From Nocardioidaceae bacterium (GTDB lineage: Bacteria; Actinomycetota; Actinomycetes; Propionibacteriales; Nocardioidaceae): a stretch of DNA of 7,558 bases. The stretch spans positions 1 through 7,558 of the forward strand of contig JAOPXA010000228.1 in assembly GCA_025965395.1 (NCBI GenBank). The letters run 5' to 3'. The position numbers and the translations under genes are program-made. The stretch's first letter is position 1; the number at the start of each line of letters is the position of its first letter. Shown one piece after another: positions 1-6,608 of this stretch. Below the pieces are notes generated by a model. That model did not search any database. It saw nothing but the letters and a program-made list of their open reading frames with translations, and was not told the DNA's origin.

Positions 1-47
1 GGCGCGCAGGACCCGCCAAACGAACCAAACCCCCCAAACACCGCTGA
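1..47 (+). CDS. Possible 3' end of an unidentified gene with a basic C-terminal tail (partial)
   Basis: In frame 3 the left edge reads RAGPAKRTKPPKHR and then a TGA stop at 45-47. A lysine/arginine/proline-rich tail is a plausible protein C-terminus, and the stop is followed at once by a long inverted repeat, as at a gene end. Only 14 residues are visible, no family can be named, and the other two plus frames are also open here. A glycine/phenylalanine-rich minus-strand reading beginning with GTG at 39-41 is an alternative I consider less likely. This is a weak inference; sequence to the left would settle it. Confidence 0.22.
   Translation, partial: RAGPAKRTKPPKHR
16..39. repeat. Three CCAAAC hexamers at 9-base spacing
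   Basis: CCAAAC occurs at 16-21, 25-30 and 34-39, exactly 9 bases apart, so the array keeps reading frame. In frame 3 each unit encodes a three-residue step with lysine in the middle (AKR, TKP, PKH). If the upstream gene is real, this is a short lysine/proline-rich tail repeat. Otherwise it is a minor cytosine/adenine-rich tract. Its function is unknown. Confidence 0.45.
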
Positions 48-49
48 GA

Positions 50-97
50 GTGACGTTTTGGCTGTTGGACCCCGGCGCGTCGCGACCAAAACGTCAC
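50..97. repeat. Perfect 12-bp inverted repeat with 24-nt loop
   Basis: The left arm GTGACGTTTTGG (50-61) is the exact reverse complement of CCAAAACGTCAC (86-97). The 24-nt spacer contains a smaller palindrome, GTCGCGAC (79-86), that touches the right arm. No T-run follows either arm, so it is not a classical rho-independent terminator. It lies between the possible end of the left gene and the rpmB terminator. It could be a hairpin protecting or ending two converging transcripts, a member of a dispersed palindromic repeat family, or a protein binding site. The sequence alone does not distinguish these. Confidence 0.7.
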
Positions 98-143
98 ACA
101 AAGCGGAGGAGGAGGGGGAGCAGTGCGGTGGCGGGGGACGCAG

Positions 144-175
144 AAAAGCGCCCCTGCGCGGACGCGGGGGCGCTT
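144..175 (-). terminator. Intrinsic terminator of rpmB
   Basis: On the minus strand a GC-rich stem pairs 163-174 with 147-158 around a 4-base loop (159-162), with one imperfect pair at 155/166. It is followed directly by TTTT (147-144). The stem begins about 16 bases after the rpmB stop codon. The U-run is on the minus-strand side only, so it should end leftward transcription from rpmB. The stem could still slow rightward transcription. Confidence 0.88.
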
Positions 176-190
176 CTGGTGGTGCGAGTT

Positions 191-376
191 CTAGCGGCTG
201 ACCTTGCCGGCCTTCAGGCAGGAGGTGCAGACGTTGAGACGCTTGGGCGTTCCGTTGACAACGGCGCGCACGCGCTGGATGTTGGGATCAAAACGACGCT
301 TCGTACGTCGGTGCGAGTGGGACACGTTATGGCCAAAGCCGGGTCCCTTGGCGCAAACATCGCAGACTGCAGCCAC
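191..376 (-). CDS. rpmB: 50S ribosomal protein L28, zinc-ribbon (four-cysteine) form
   Basis: This is a large-subunit ribosomal protein of 61 residues, the usual actinobacterial length. The start is GTG at 376-374, chosen because the protein then begins VAAVCDVC as in the family and because GGAG lies 8 nt upstream. The hallmarks are all present: a [19 protein letters not shown] block (residues 11-29), PNIQRVR, and the C-terminal [11 protein letters not shown]. Two CxxC pairs (Cys5/Cys8 and Cys50/Cys53) form a probable zinc site, so this is the zinc-containing variant and not a zinc-independent paralogue of the kind induced by zinc starvation. The gene is transcribed away from the DAK2 gene, has its own terminator and appears monocistronic. 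Longer upstream readings in the same frame lack family similarity. Confidence 0.97.
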   Translation of the reverse strand: MAAVCDVCAKGPGFGHNVSHSHRRTKRRFDPNIQRVRAVVNGTPKRLNVCTSCLKAGKVSR

Positions 377-384
377 AGCGACCA

Positions 385-388
385 CTCC
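385..388 (-). promoter_or_regulatory. Shine-Dalgarno GGAG of rpmB
   Basis: Read on the minus strand, GGAG sits 8 nt before the GTG at 376-374. It supports that GTG over upstream in-frame starts. Confidence 0.8.
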
Positions 389-432
389 AAAAGTTTGAGG
401 AACAAGTGCATCCGTCCGTGTGGACAGGATCA

Positions 433-448
433 TTGCCCGATGGGGCAA
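433..448 (-). promoter_or_regulatory. Small perfect hairpin at predicted 5' end of rpmB mRNA
   Basis: TTGCCC (433-438) and GGGCAA (443-448) are exact reverse complements around a 4-nt loop. If the TATTCT at 456-461 is the rpmB -10 element, transcription would start near 449 and this hairpin would be the first thing transcribed. It could stabilise the message end or be an operator half-site pair. No known regulator motif was recognised. Confidence 0.4.
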
Positions 449-455
449 CCAAGCA

Positions 456-461
456 AGAATA
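456..461 (-). promoter_or_regulatory. Probable -10 element for rpmB
   Basis: TATTCT on the minus strand is a good match to the actinobacterial TANNNT -10 consensus. It implies a leader of about 70 nt before the GTG, with room for the GGAG site. No clear -35 is visible; TTAGCG at a 19-nt spacing is a poor candidate. This is inferred from sequence only. Confidence 0.45.
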
Positions 462-514
462 GCCGATGCCACGACACTGACGCTAATCGGCATGCTGGGC
501 GTGGTGCGAGCCGT

Positions 515-520
515 TAGTCT
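515..520 (+). promoter_or_regulatory. Probable -10 element of a leaderless DAK2-gene promoter
   Basis: TAGTCT ends exactly 7 nt before the ATG at 528. That places the predicted transcription start on the A of the start codon, giving a message with no 5' leader. No Shine-Dalgarno-like sequence lies at normal spacing and no -35 is evident. The same hexamer with the same spacing precedes the DUF177 gene at 5310. Confidence 0.6.
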
Positions 521-527
521 CGCTCGT

Positions 528-2126
528 ATGAGTCTGCGTCTGTCGAGCCCCGCGTTCGCGGTGTGGGCGGCGGCGTGTGTCGACTCCCTCGGCGCAGCGC
601 GGGCCGAGATCGACGCCCTCAACGTCTTCCCCGTGCCCGACAGCGACACCGGCACCAACGTCTATCTGACCTTCGTTGCCGCCCGCGATGCCGTCCACGC
701 ACTGCCCAAGGACGCGACACTTGAGCACACCATCAAGGCCTTCGTCGATGGCGCACTCCTGGGCGCCAAGGGCAACTCCGGCGTCATCATGTCGCAACTG
801 CTCAGGGCTTCGTTCCGCTCGTTGCTTGGTCGCGAGCTCGTCGAGGCCGAAGATGTGGCGTATGCGTTCGACGTGGCCACGCAAGCGGCATACGCGGCGG
901 TCGGCGACCCCAAAGAAGGCACCATCTTGTCGGTGGCCCGGGCCGCCGCAGATGGAGCCAAGGGAGCAGCCGATGCAGGCAAGGATGCGCGCGGCGCCTT
1001 CGCCGCGGCCGCCGCGGCCTCACGCATCGCGCTCCAGCGCACACCGCAACAGATGGAACGCCTGGCCCGCGCAGGCGTCGTCGACGCTGGAGGCCGCGCC
1101 CTCGTCGTCGTGATCGACACGACCGAGCGCTACTTCACGGGTCGGCTCGAGATCGATGCACCCAAGCCAGCCCGCACGATCCCCGTGCCCATGCCCGCGG
1201 TCGGCGAAGACCTCTTGGCGGACGGTCCGGCATACGAGGTCATGTATCTGCTCAACGCTCCCGAGGAGACCATCGCGCCCCTGCGCGCGACACTCGCTTC
1301 GCTCGGTGACTCCCTCGTGGTGGTCGGCGGCGATGGGCTCTGGAACGTCCACGTCCACGTCGACAACGTCGGTGCCGCCATCGAGGCAGGCATCGCCGCC
1401 GGGCACCCCTATCGCATTGCGGTGACCCACTTCGCCGACCAAGCCGCCCAGCAGCTCGAGCTCTCGGGGCGCGCCGTCGTTGTGGCGACCACCGGTGCCG
1501 GTCTTTCCAAGTTGTGCACCGAGTCGGGTGCTCACGTCCTGGAGTTTGACCGCGACCACCAGCTTGGCGTCGAGCAGATGGCGTCGGCGGTCAGGGCGAC
1601 CGGGGCGTCTGAGGTGATTGTGCTTCCCAACAACCCGCGCTACGTGCCGCTCTTCGAGGCGGCCGCCAAGGACTTGCGTCGCGAAGGTATGCGCATCGCG
1701 ATCATCCCGTCCCATGCTCAGGTTCAGGGACTAGCCGCCCTCGCTGTCCACGATGCTGGTCGGCCCTTCGACGATGACGTCGTGGCGATGTCGAGCGCCG
1801 CGGCCCACGTGCAGCATGGCGCGATCACGGTGGCGGCGGAGGCAGCGATGACGATGGCGGGTCCCTGCCAGGCCGGCGACACCCTCGGCGTGGTCGCGGG
1901 AGACTTCGCGATCGTCGGCGCTGATCCGGTGGCGGTCGCGATCGAGGTGCTGGATCGCCTCGTGTCGTCCAGCAGCGAGATGGTCACCTTGGTGGTCGGC
2001 GCCCAGGCGACCGATGGCCTGCCCGGACAGCTCGAGCGCCACTTGCGCGTCAACCGCCCTGACGTGGATGCCGTGATCTATCAGGGTGATCAAGAGAACT
2101 ACCCGCTCTTCATCGCCGTCGAGTAG
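528..2126 (+). CDS. DAK2-domain protein, FakA/YloV-like (fatty acid kinase-type) kinase
   Basis: This 532-residue protein resembles the DhaL/DAK2-type kinases fused to a FakA linker and C-terminal domain. In Firmicutes such FakA proteins phosphorylate fatty acids held by a FakB (DegV) carrier. The N-terminal domain shows [13 protein letters not shown] (residues 32-44), whose aspartates should bind Mg-[19 protein letters not shown] (75-90) and a [15 protein letters not shown] block. An alanine-rich stretch follows. WNVHVHVDN (272-280) matches the conserved histidine motif of the linker domain. The ATG at 528 is preferred because the family alignment begins there and a leaderless -10 lies upstream. 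An in-frame extension back to GTG 420 adds 36 residues without family character. No FakB/DegV gene is in the window, so substrate and partner are unproven in this organism. recG follows after 2 nt. Confidence 0.9.
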   Translation: MSLRLSSPAFAVWAAACVDSLGAARAEIDALNVFPVPDSDTGTNVYLTFVAARDAVHALPKDATLEHTIKAFVDGALLGAKGNSGVIMSQLLRASFRSLLGRELVEAEDVAYAFDVATQAAYAAVGDPKEGTILSVARAAADGAKGAADAGKDARGAFAAAAAASRIALQRTPQQMERLARAGVVDAGGRALVVVIDTTERYFTGRLEIDAPKPARTIPVPMPAVGEDLLADGPAYEVMYLLNAPEETIAPLRATLASLGDSLVVVGGDGLWNVHVHVDNVGAAIEAGIAAGHPYRIAVTHFADQAAQQLELSGRAVVVATTGAGLSKLCTESGAHVLEFDRDHQLGVEQMASAVRATGASEVIVLPNNPRYVPLFEAAAKDLRREGMRIAIIPSHAQVQGLAALAVHDAGRPFDDDVVAMSSAAAHVQHGAITVAAEAAMTMAGPCQAGDTLGVVAGDFAIVGADPVAVAIEVLDRLVSSSSEMVTLVVGAQATDGLPGQLERHLRVNRPDVDAVIYQGDQENYPLFIAVE

Positions 2127-2128
2127 TC

Positions 2129-4267
2129 ATGGCCGATCTCACCACTAAGCTCGCCAATCTGCTCGGGGAGAAGTCCGCCAAGGCGCTCAACAAGTCGTTC
2201 GCCATGGTCACCGCCGAGGACCTCGTGCGGCACTATCCGCGCCGTTACGCCGAGTACGGCAAGCTCACCGATCTCGCCAAGCTCGTGCCGGGGGAGCACG
2301 TCACGATCATGGCCCGGATCAGGTCGGTGAAGAACTATTCGTTCGGGCCTGGCGGCAAGAAGACCCGCACCGAGGTGACGGTGTCCGACGGCACCGGCAC
2401 GCTCAAGCTGGCCTTCTTCAACCAGGCCTGGCGGTTCCGCAGCGTGCCCCACGAGGCGCTGGCGATGTTCGCTGGGCAGGTGACCGAGTTCCGCGGCGAG
2501 CGCCAGCTGACGCACCCCGACCTGGAGTTCATCCCCGAAGAAGGTCCCGACGCCACGTCGAGATTCACCGGCGCGCCCATCCCGATGTATCCGGCGAGCG
2601 CGGCGGTCGCCTCCTGGAAGATCGCCGACTGCATGGCGTTGGTGCTCGATGCGCTCGACGCGTGCCCCGACCCCATACCGAGCGATCTGCTGGAATCCAG
2701 GGGCCTTTGGAACCTCAAAGGATCCCTCGAGGCGATCCACCGGCCGCGCAACGCCGACGACTGGCAACGCGCTCGAGATCGCTTCCGGTATGAGGAAGCG
2801 TTCGTGATCCAGACGATCCTGGCGCAGCGGCGGCTGGCGTTTGAGGCTGATGCTGCGACCGCGCGGCCGTTGCGGGCGGGCGGTCTGCGCGAGGCATTCG
2901 AGCGACAGCTCCCGTTCGAGCTGACCGCGGGGCAGCGCGAGGTGCTCGCACAGCTGACCTCCGACCTTGCCCGGGACCACCCGATGCACCGATTGCTGCA
3001 GGGCGAGGTCGGCTCGGGCAAGACGATCGTTGCGCTCATGGCGATGCTCCAGACCGTCGATGCGGGTGGCCAAGCCGCCCTCCTGGCCCCGACCGAGGTG
3101 CTTGCGCAGCAGCACTATCGCTCGTTCCTCTCGGTGCTCGGCGACCTCGCCAAGGGTGGGATGCTCGGCTCGGCCGAAGGTGCCACGCGCGTGCGCCTGC
3201 TCACCGGATCCATGACCGCGGCCCAACGCAAGCAATCCCTGCTCGACCTGGCTTCGGGCGAGGCTGGCCTCGTTGTCGGCACCCACGCGCTGATCCAGGA
3301 CGTCGTCCAGTTCGCCGACCTGGGGCTCGTCGTCGTCGATGAGCAGCACCGCTTTGGCGTCGAGCAACGCGCAGCCCTCAACCTCAAGTCCCAGGCAAAA
3401 CCACACATTCTGGCGATGACGGCCACGCCGATCCCGCGCACGATCGCCATGACGACCTTCGGCGATCTCGAGACCTCCACGCTCGCGGAGCTTCCTGCAG
3501 GCCGCCAGCCGATCCAGACCACGATCGTGCCGACCCTTCTGAAGCCAGCCTGGCTCGCTCGCACGTGGGAACGCATTCGCGAAGAGGTTGCCAAGGGCCG
3601 GCAGGCATACATCGTGGGCTCACGCATCGGTGACGGCGAGAGCAGCACCGAGTCCACCACCCATGCCGTCACTGACCTGTATGAGCAGCTGTCCCAAGGG
3701 CCTCTGGCCGGCCTCCGGCTCGCGATGCTGCACGGTCGGATGCCGGCCGACGAGAAGGATGCCGCGATGTCCGCCTTCGCCGCCCACGAGGTCGACGTGC
3801 TCGTCGCGACGACCGTGGTCGAGGTCGGAGTCGACGTGCCCAACGCCACCGTCATGGCCGTGATCGACGCCGACCGCTTTGGTGTCTCCCAACTGCATCA
3901 GCTGCGAGGCCGGGTCGGCCGTGGCAGCGAGCCCGGTCTCTGCCTGCTGGTCACCGACATCGAGCAGGAGTCCGTGGCCTGGCAGCGGCTCGAGGCGGTG
4001 GCGTCGACCAACGACGGGTTCGAGCTGTCGCGATTCGACATCGAGCTTCGCCGCGAGGGCGATGTGCTCGGCGCCAGGCAATCGGGCGGCCGCAACAGCC
4101 TGCGCCTCCTGTCCGTCGTCAAGCACGAGTCGATCATCGCTGAGGCCCGTGACGAAGCGATGGAGGTCGTGCGGGCCGACCCGACGCTTGCGACCCATCC
4201 CGCTCTCGCTGCAGCGGTCCGCGCCGTCGAGGAAGCCGATCAAGCCGAGTTCCTGGAGAAGTCGTGA
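2129..4267 (+). CDS. recG: ATP-dependent DNA helicase RecG
   Basis: RecG is a superfamily 2 helicase that remodels stalled replication forks and drives branch migration of recombination intermediates. The 712-residue length is typical for actinobacteria. The order is an N-terminal wedge with an OB-fold (roughly residues 50-170), then Walker A GEVGSGKT (292-299), motif Ia LAPTEVLAQQHY, GTHALIQD, the DEQH box (404-407), MTATPIPRT (430-438), HGRMPADEKDAAM, and the motif V/VI run ending QLRGRVGRG (591-599). The C-terminal segment carries the RREGDVLGARQSG stretch expected of RecG. All catalytic motifs are intact. The ATG begins 2 nt after the DAK2-gene stop with only a weak GAG-like ribosome site, so translation is probably coupled. 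The stop overlaps the rsmD start. Confidence 0.98.
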   Translation: MADLTTKLANLLGEKSAKALNKSFAMVTAEDLVRHYPRRYAEYGKLTDLAKLVPGEHVTIMARIRSVKNYSFGPGGKKTRTEVTVSDGTGTLKLAFFNQAWRFRSVPHEALAMFAGQVTEFRGERQLTHPDLEFIPEEGPDATSRFTGAPIPMYPASAAVASWKIADCMALVLDALDACPDPIPSDLLESRGLWNLKGSLEAIHRPRNADDWQRARDRFRYEEAFVIQTILAQRRLAFEADAATARPLRAGGLREAFERQLPFELTAGQREVLAQLTSDLARDHPMHRLLQGEVGSGKTIVALMAMLQTVDAGGQAALLAPTEVLAQQHYRSFLSVLGDLAKGGMLGSAEGATRVRLLTGSMTAAQRKQSLLDLASGEAGLVVGTHALIQDVVQFADLGLVVVDEQHRFGVEQRAALNLKSQAKPHILAMTATPIPRTIAMTTFGDLETSTLAELPAGRQPIQTTIVPTLLKPAWLARTWERIREEVAKGRQAYIVGSRIGDGESSTESTTHAVTDLYEQLSQGPLAGLRLAMLHGRMPADEKDAAMSAFAAHEVDVLVATTVVEVGVDVPNATVMAVIDADRFGVSQLHQLRGRVGRGSEPGLCLLVTDIEQESVAWQRLEAVASTNDGFELSRFDIELRREGDVLGARQSGGRNSLRLLSVVKHESIIAEARDEAMEVVRADPTLATHPALAAAVRAVEEADQAEFLEKS
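4255..4259 (+). promoter_or_regulatory. Shine-Dalgarno of rsmD inside the end of recG
   Basis: GGAGA lies 4 nt before the GTG at 4264 and sits within the last codons of recG. It supports the GTG as the rsmD start and translation from a shared message. Confidence 0.6.
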
Positions 4268-4824
4268 CCCGCATCATCGCCGGAACAGCTGGTGGCCGTC
4301 AGCTCAAGACACCCCCGGGCGCAGCCACGCGCCCCACGACCGATCGCGTCCGCGAGGCGCTCTTTTCGTCGCTGGAGTCGTCGTTCGGCTCGCTCGACGG
4401 ACTGCGTGTCCTCGACCTGTACGCCGGATCGGGTGCGATTGGCCTTGAAGCGCTCTCGCGAGGGGCTACCAGCGCCGATCTTGTCGAACGCGACAAGCGC
4501 ACCGCAGCGCTCATCCGTGCGAATGCCCAAGGCGTCGGCCTGGCGGGCGCAACGGTCCATGCAACGACCGCCGAGGCATACGTCAAGAACCCGCCGCCAC
4601 AACCGTTCGACATCGTCTTTCTCGACCCGCCGTACGAGCTGGAGACCGCACTGCTGGAGTCGCTTCTTGCGGCGCTCGGCGCGGATGGATGGCTCGCTGA
4701 GGACGCGATGGTCATCGTCGAGCGTTCCAAACGTGGCGACTTCACCTGGCCAGCCACGATCGACCACATACGGGAGAAGAAGTATGGGGAGACAATCCTT
4801 TGGTACGGTCAGCCCCATGGTTAA
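4264..4824 (+). CDS. rsmD: 16S rRNA (guanine(966)-N(2))-methyltransferase RsmD
   Basis: RsmD uses S-adenosylmethionine to methylate N2 of G966 (E. coli numbering) of 16S rRNA during small-subunit assembly. The 186-residue protein begins MTRIIAGTAGGRQLKTPPG, a typical RsmD start that enters an arginine-containing TRPTTDRVREALF segment (22-34). The SAM-binding motif is DLYAGSGAIG (51-60), and the catalytic DPPY tetrapeptide of amino-methyltransferases is at 121-124. The GTG start shares GTGA with the recG stop (4-nt overlap), and GGAGA lies just upstream. The last 8 nt overlap coaD, a neighbour of rsmD in many bacteria. The 3' end also carries the predicted coaD promoter. Confidence 0.96.
   Translation: MTRIIAGTAGGRQLKTPPGAATRPTTDRVREALFSSLESSFGSLDGLRVLDLYAGSGAIGLEALSRGATSADLVERDKRTAALIRANAQGVGLAGATVHATTAEAYVKNPPPQPFDIVFLDPPYELETALLESLLAALGADGWLAEDAMVIVERSKRGDFTWPATIDHIREKKYGETILWYGQPHG
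4804..4809 (+). promoter_or_regulatory. Probable -10 element of an internal leaderless coaD promoter
   Basis: TACGGT (a TANNNT match) ends exactly 7 nt before the coaD ATG at 4817 and lies inside the rsmD coding region. The spacing is identical to that before the DAK2, DUF177 and final genes. The three central bases are GC-rich, so taken alone it is a weaker match than TAGTCT. Confidence 0.42.
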
Positions 4825-5296
4825 GGTCGTCTGCCCAGGCTCGTTTGACCCCGTCACGAACGGGCATCTCAACATCTTCGATCGGGCTGCGTCCCTCTTC
4901 GATGAGGTGGTCGTCGCCGTGCTGGTCAACGAGTCCAAGCGCGGACTGTTTGCGGTCGACGAGCGCATCGAGATGCTGCGCGAGGCCACCTCGCTCCACG
5001 ACAACATCACCATCGACACCTTCGACGGCCTCCTCGTCGACTACTGCTCGTCCCATGGCATAAGCGCCATGGTCAAGGGAGTCCGTGCAGTCTCCGACTT
5101 CGATTACGAGCTGCAGATGGCTCAGATGAACGACCACCTCACGGGTGTCGACACGGTCTTCCTGCCGACGAGCCCCGAGTTCTCCTTCGTCTCGTCGAGC
5201 CTGGTCAAGGAAGTCGCCCGCCACGGCGGCGATGTGGGCGGGCTCGTCCCCGCATTCGTGCTTGAGCGGCTCACCGCTCGGCTCGCTGCCCAATAG
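4817..5296 (+). CDS. coaD: Phosphopantetheine adenylyltransferase
   Basis: CoaD transfers AMP from ATP to 4'-phosphopantetheine, giving dephospho-CoA, the penultimate step of coenzyme A synthesis in the cytoplasm. The 159-residue length is standard. Diagnostic sequence includes PGSFDPVTNGH near the N-terminus with the TNGH nucleotidyltransferase motif, NESKRGLFAVDERIEML, MVKGVRAVSDFDYELQMAQMN, and the late SSSLVKEVARHGGDV segment. The ATG at 4817 is preferred because the family starts one short strand before PGSFDP and a leaderless-type -10 precedes it. An in-frame ATG at 4784 would add 11 residues (MGRQSFGTVSP) and has GGGAG 7 nt upstream, so it cannot be excluded. The gene overlaps rsmD by 8 nt in a different frame. 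Confidence 0.96.
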   Translation: MVKVVCPGSFDPVTNGHLNIFDRAASLFDEVVVAVLVNESKRGLFAVDERIEMLREATSLHDNITIDTFDGLLVDYCSSHGISAMVKGVRAVSDFDYELQMAQMNDHLTGVDTVFLPTSPEFSFVSSSLVKEVARHGGDVGGLVPAFVLERLTARLAAQ

Positions 5297-5309
5297 CGCC
5301 ACGGCAAAG

Positions 5310-5315
5310 TAGTCT
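5310..5315 (+). promoter_or_regulatory. Probable -10 element of a leaderless DUF177-gene promoter
   Basis: TAGTCT in the 26-nt gap after coaD ends exactly 7 nt before the ATG at 5323. There is no Shine-Dalgarno-like purine run between the coaD stop and the ATG. It is the same hexamer at the same distance as the one before the DAK2 gene. No convincing -35 is visible. Confidence 0.6.
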
Positions 5316-5322
5316 TGACCCG

Positions 5323-5904
5323 ATGTCACGACATACCCCCACACCCTCCGGCCCGTTCATCATCGATACGCATGAGCTTGGTCGACGACCAGGCAGCGAA
5401 CGACGCGTCGAGCGCGTCGTTCCTGCGCCCGCCGACCTCGGCATCGACGTGCTTGGTGTCACCGAGGGCACCGATATTGCGCTCGATCTTCGGCTGGAGG
5501 CCGTTCTCGAAGGCGTCCTGGCCACCGGCACGGCAACCGCTCGACTCACGGGCGAATGCGTGCGCTGCCTCGACCCGATCGACAAAGACCTCACCGTGCC
5601 GTTCCAAGAGCTCTACCTCTACCACGACGTCGAAGCTGAGCTGTCCGAAGACGATCTCAAGCTCGACGACGACTACCTCGATGCTGAGCCGCTCGTACGC
5701 GATGCGATCGTGCTCTCGCTGCCGGTCAACCCGGTTTGTCGTCCCGACTGCATGGGCCTATGCCCGACCTGCGGATTCCGACTGCTCGATGACCCGTCGC
5801 ACGCTCACGAGGAGCCGATCGACGCCCGCTGGGCCGCGTTGACGGGCCTTGACGTCACCGTCACCGACTCCGATGATGTCGTGTCGGGGGACGGGCGCGG
5901 ATGA
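5323..5904 (+). CDS. DUF177 / YceD-family protein (probable ribosome-maturation factor)
   Basis: This 193-residue protein belongs to the YceD/DUF177 family, usually encoded beside rpmF and implicated in 23S rRNA or large-subunit maturation. Its exact biochemistry is not settled. The visible family signature is GECVRCL (Cys79, Cys82) followed after an acidic stretch (about 102-122) by [16 protein letters not shown] with Cys139, Cys143, Cys147 and Cys150, probably a metal site. DARWAAL (168-174) marks the usual family end. About 19 further residues, acidic and then glycine-rich, form an extra tail. The start is ATG 5323, with a leaderless-type -10 upstream. The TGA shares ATGA with rnc, leaving no space for the rpmF gene normally found between them. 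Confidence 0.92.
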   Translation: MSRHTPTPSGPFIIDTHELGRRPGSERRVERVVPAPADLGIDVLGVTEGTDIALDLRLEAVLEGVLATGTATARLTGECVRCLDPIDKDLTVPFQELYLYHDVEAELSEDDLKLDDDYLDAEPLVRDAIVLSLPVNPVCRPDCMGLCPTCGFRLLDDPSHAHEEPIDARWAALTGLDVTVTDSDDVVSGDGRG

Positions 5905-6608
5905 ACGAGCTTGCCGACATCCTCGGTGTCCCTGACCTCGACCCTGCGCTCCTGCAACATGCCTTGACGCATCGCTCGTACGCATACGAGAACGGCCAAA
6001 TTCCGCACAACGAGCGCCTTGAGTTCCTCGGAGACTCGGTGCTGGGTCTCGTGGTCACCGACACGTTGTTCACGACGCATCCGAACCTTGCCGAAGGCCA
6101 GCTCGCCAAGCTGCGCGCCGCCGTCGTGAGCGCGCGTGCGCTTGCCGAGGTGGGCCGCACGCTGGGCCTGGGCGACCACGTCCTGCTCGGCAAGGGCGAG
6201 GTGTCGACAGGTGGCCGCAACAAGGCTTCGATCCTCTCTGACACCGTCGAGGCGGTGCTGGGTGCTGTTTACGTGCAGTTCGGCATCGAGCGTGCGCGCG
6301 AAGTCATCCATCGCGTGTTCGACCCCGTGATCTTGGCCGCTGCCGACCTCGGCGCCGGACTCGACTGGAAGACGAGCCTGCAAGAAATCGCGGCCAACAA
6401 CAGTCTCGGTGTTCCGCACTACTCCCTGTCGGGCACGGGACCGGATCACGAGAAGACGTTCACGGCGGTCGTCACCGTCGGCGGAGTCACCTACGACGGT
6501 GGCACCGGGCGCTCCAAGAAGGAAGCCGAGCAGGAAGTCGCCGAGAAGGCTTGGCACGCCATCAACCGGACGCTCAGCCCCGCTCGCTCCGCGGCGGGCG
6601 ATGCCTGA
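5901..6608 (+). CDS. rnc: Ribonuclease III
   Basis: RNase III cleaves double-stranded RNA, including the 16S and 23S precursors and structured mRNAs. The protein has 235 residues, a usual length. The endonuclease domain carries the signature NERLEFLGD (37-45), with metal-binding Glu41 and Asp45, and the second acidic pair Asp114 and Glu117 in SDTVEA. A C-terminal double-stranded-RNA-binding domain spans about 155-222, beginning DWKTSLQE and ending in the [16 protein letters not shown] helix. All catalytic residues are present. The ATG overlaps the DUF177-gene stop (ATGA), implying coupled translation; upstream is only a G-rich GGGGGACGGG stretch. The 3' end overlaps mutM by 8 nt. Confidence 0.97.
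   Translation: MNELADILGVPDLDPALLQHALTHRSYAYENGQIPHNERLEFLGDSVLGLVVTDTLFTTHPNLAEGQLAKLRAAVVSARALAEVGRTLGLGDHVLLGKGEVSTGGRNKASILSDTVEAVLGAVYVQFGIERAREVIHRVFDPVILAAADLGAGLDWKTSLQEIAANNSLGVPHYSLSGTGPDHEKTFTAVVTVGGVTYDGGTGRSKKEAEQEVAEKAWHAINRTLSPARSAAGDA

Noticed and set aside
3..41. G-rich tract on the minus strand as a possible G-quadruplex
   Set aside because: Most of the G-runs are only two long apart from one six-base run, so a stable quadruplex is unlikely.
433..448. Zur operator in front of rpmB
   Set aside because: The palindrome TTGCCC-N4-GGGCAA does not resemble the A+T-rich Zur boxes I know from actinobacteria, and this L28 is the zinc-containing form, which is not the usual Zur-repressed copy.
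50..517. Plus-strand open frame (155 codons) running through rpmB
   Set aside because: It crosses the inverted repeat, the rpmB terminator and the whole of rpmB in antisense. The translation is low-complexity and arginine-rich.
420..527. In-frame upstream extension of the DAK2 protein starting at GTG 420
   Set aside because: The extra 36 residues do not look like the family N-terminus, they overlap the rpmB promoter region, and the ATG at 528 has a well-placed -10 element.
960..1030. GC-rich alanine-coding stretch with small palindromes in the DAK2 gene
   Set aside because: Repeated GCC/GCG alanine codons in a linker explain the pattern without any regulatory role.
1020..1715. Minus-strand open frame (231 codons) opposite the DAK2 gene
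   Set aside because: It is antisense to a clear gene. Histidine/aspartate/arginine-rich composition is typical of a shadow frame in high-GC DNA.
2099..3406. Long minus-strand open frame (435 codons) opposite recG
   Set aside because: It lies fully antisense to a gene with every RecG motif intact. Its translation has no recognisable domain and reflects the GC-rich codon pattern of recG.
5805..6557. Minus-strand open frame (250 codons) opposite DUF177 and rnc
   Set aside because: It spans two real genes on the other strand and has no family character.
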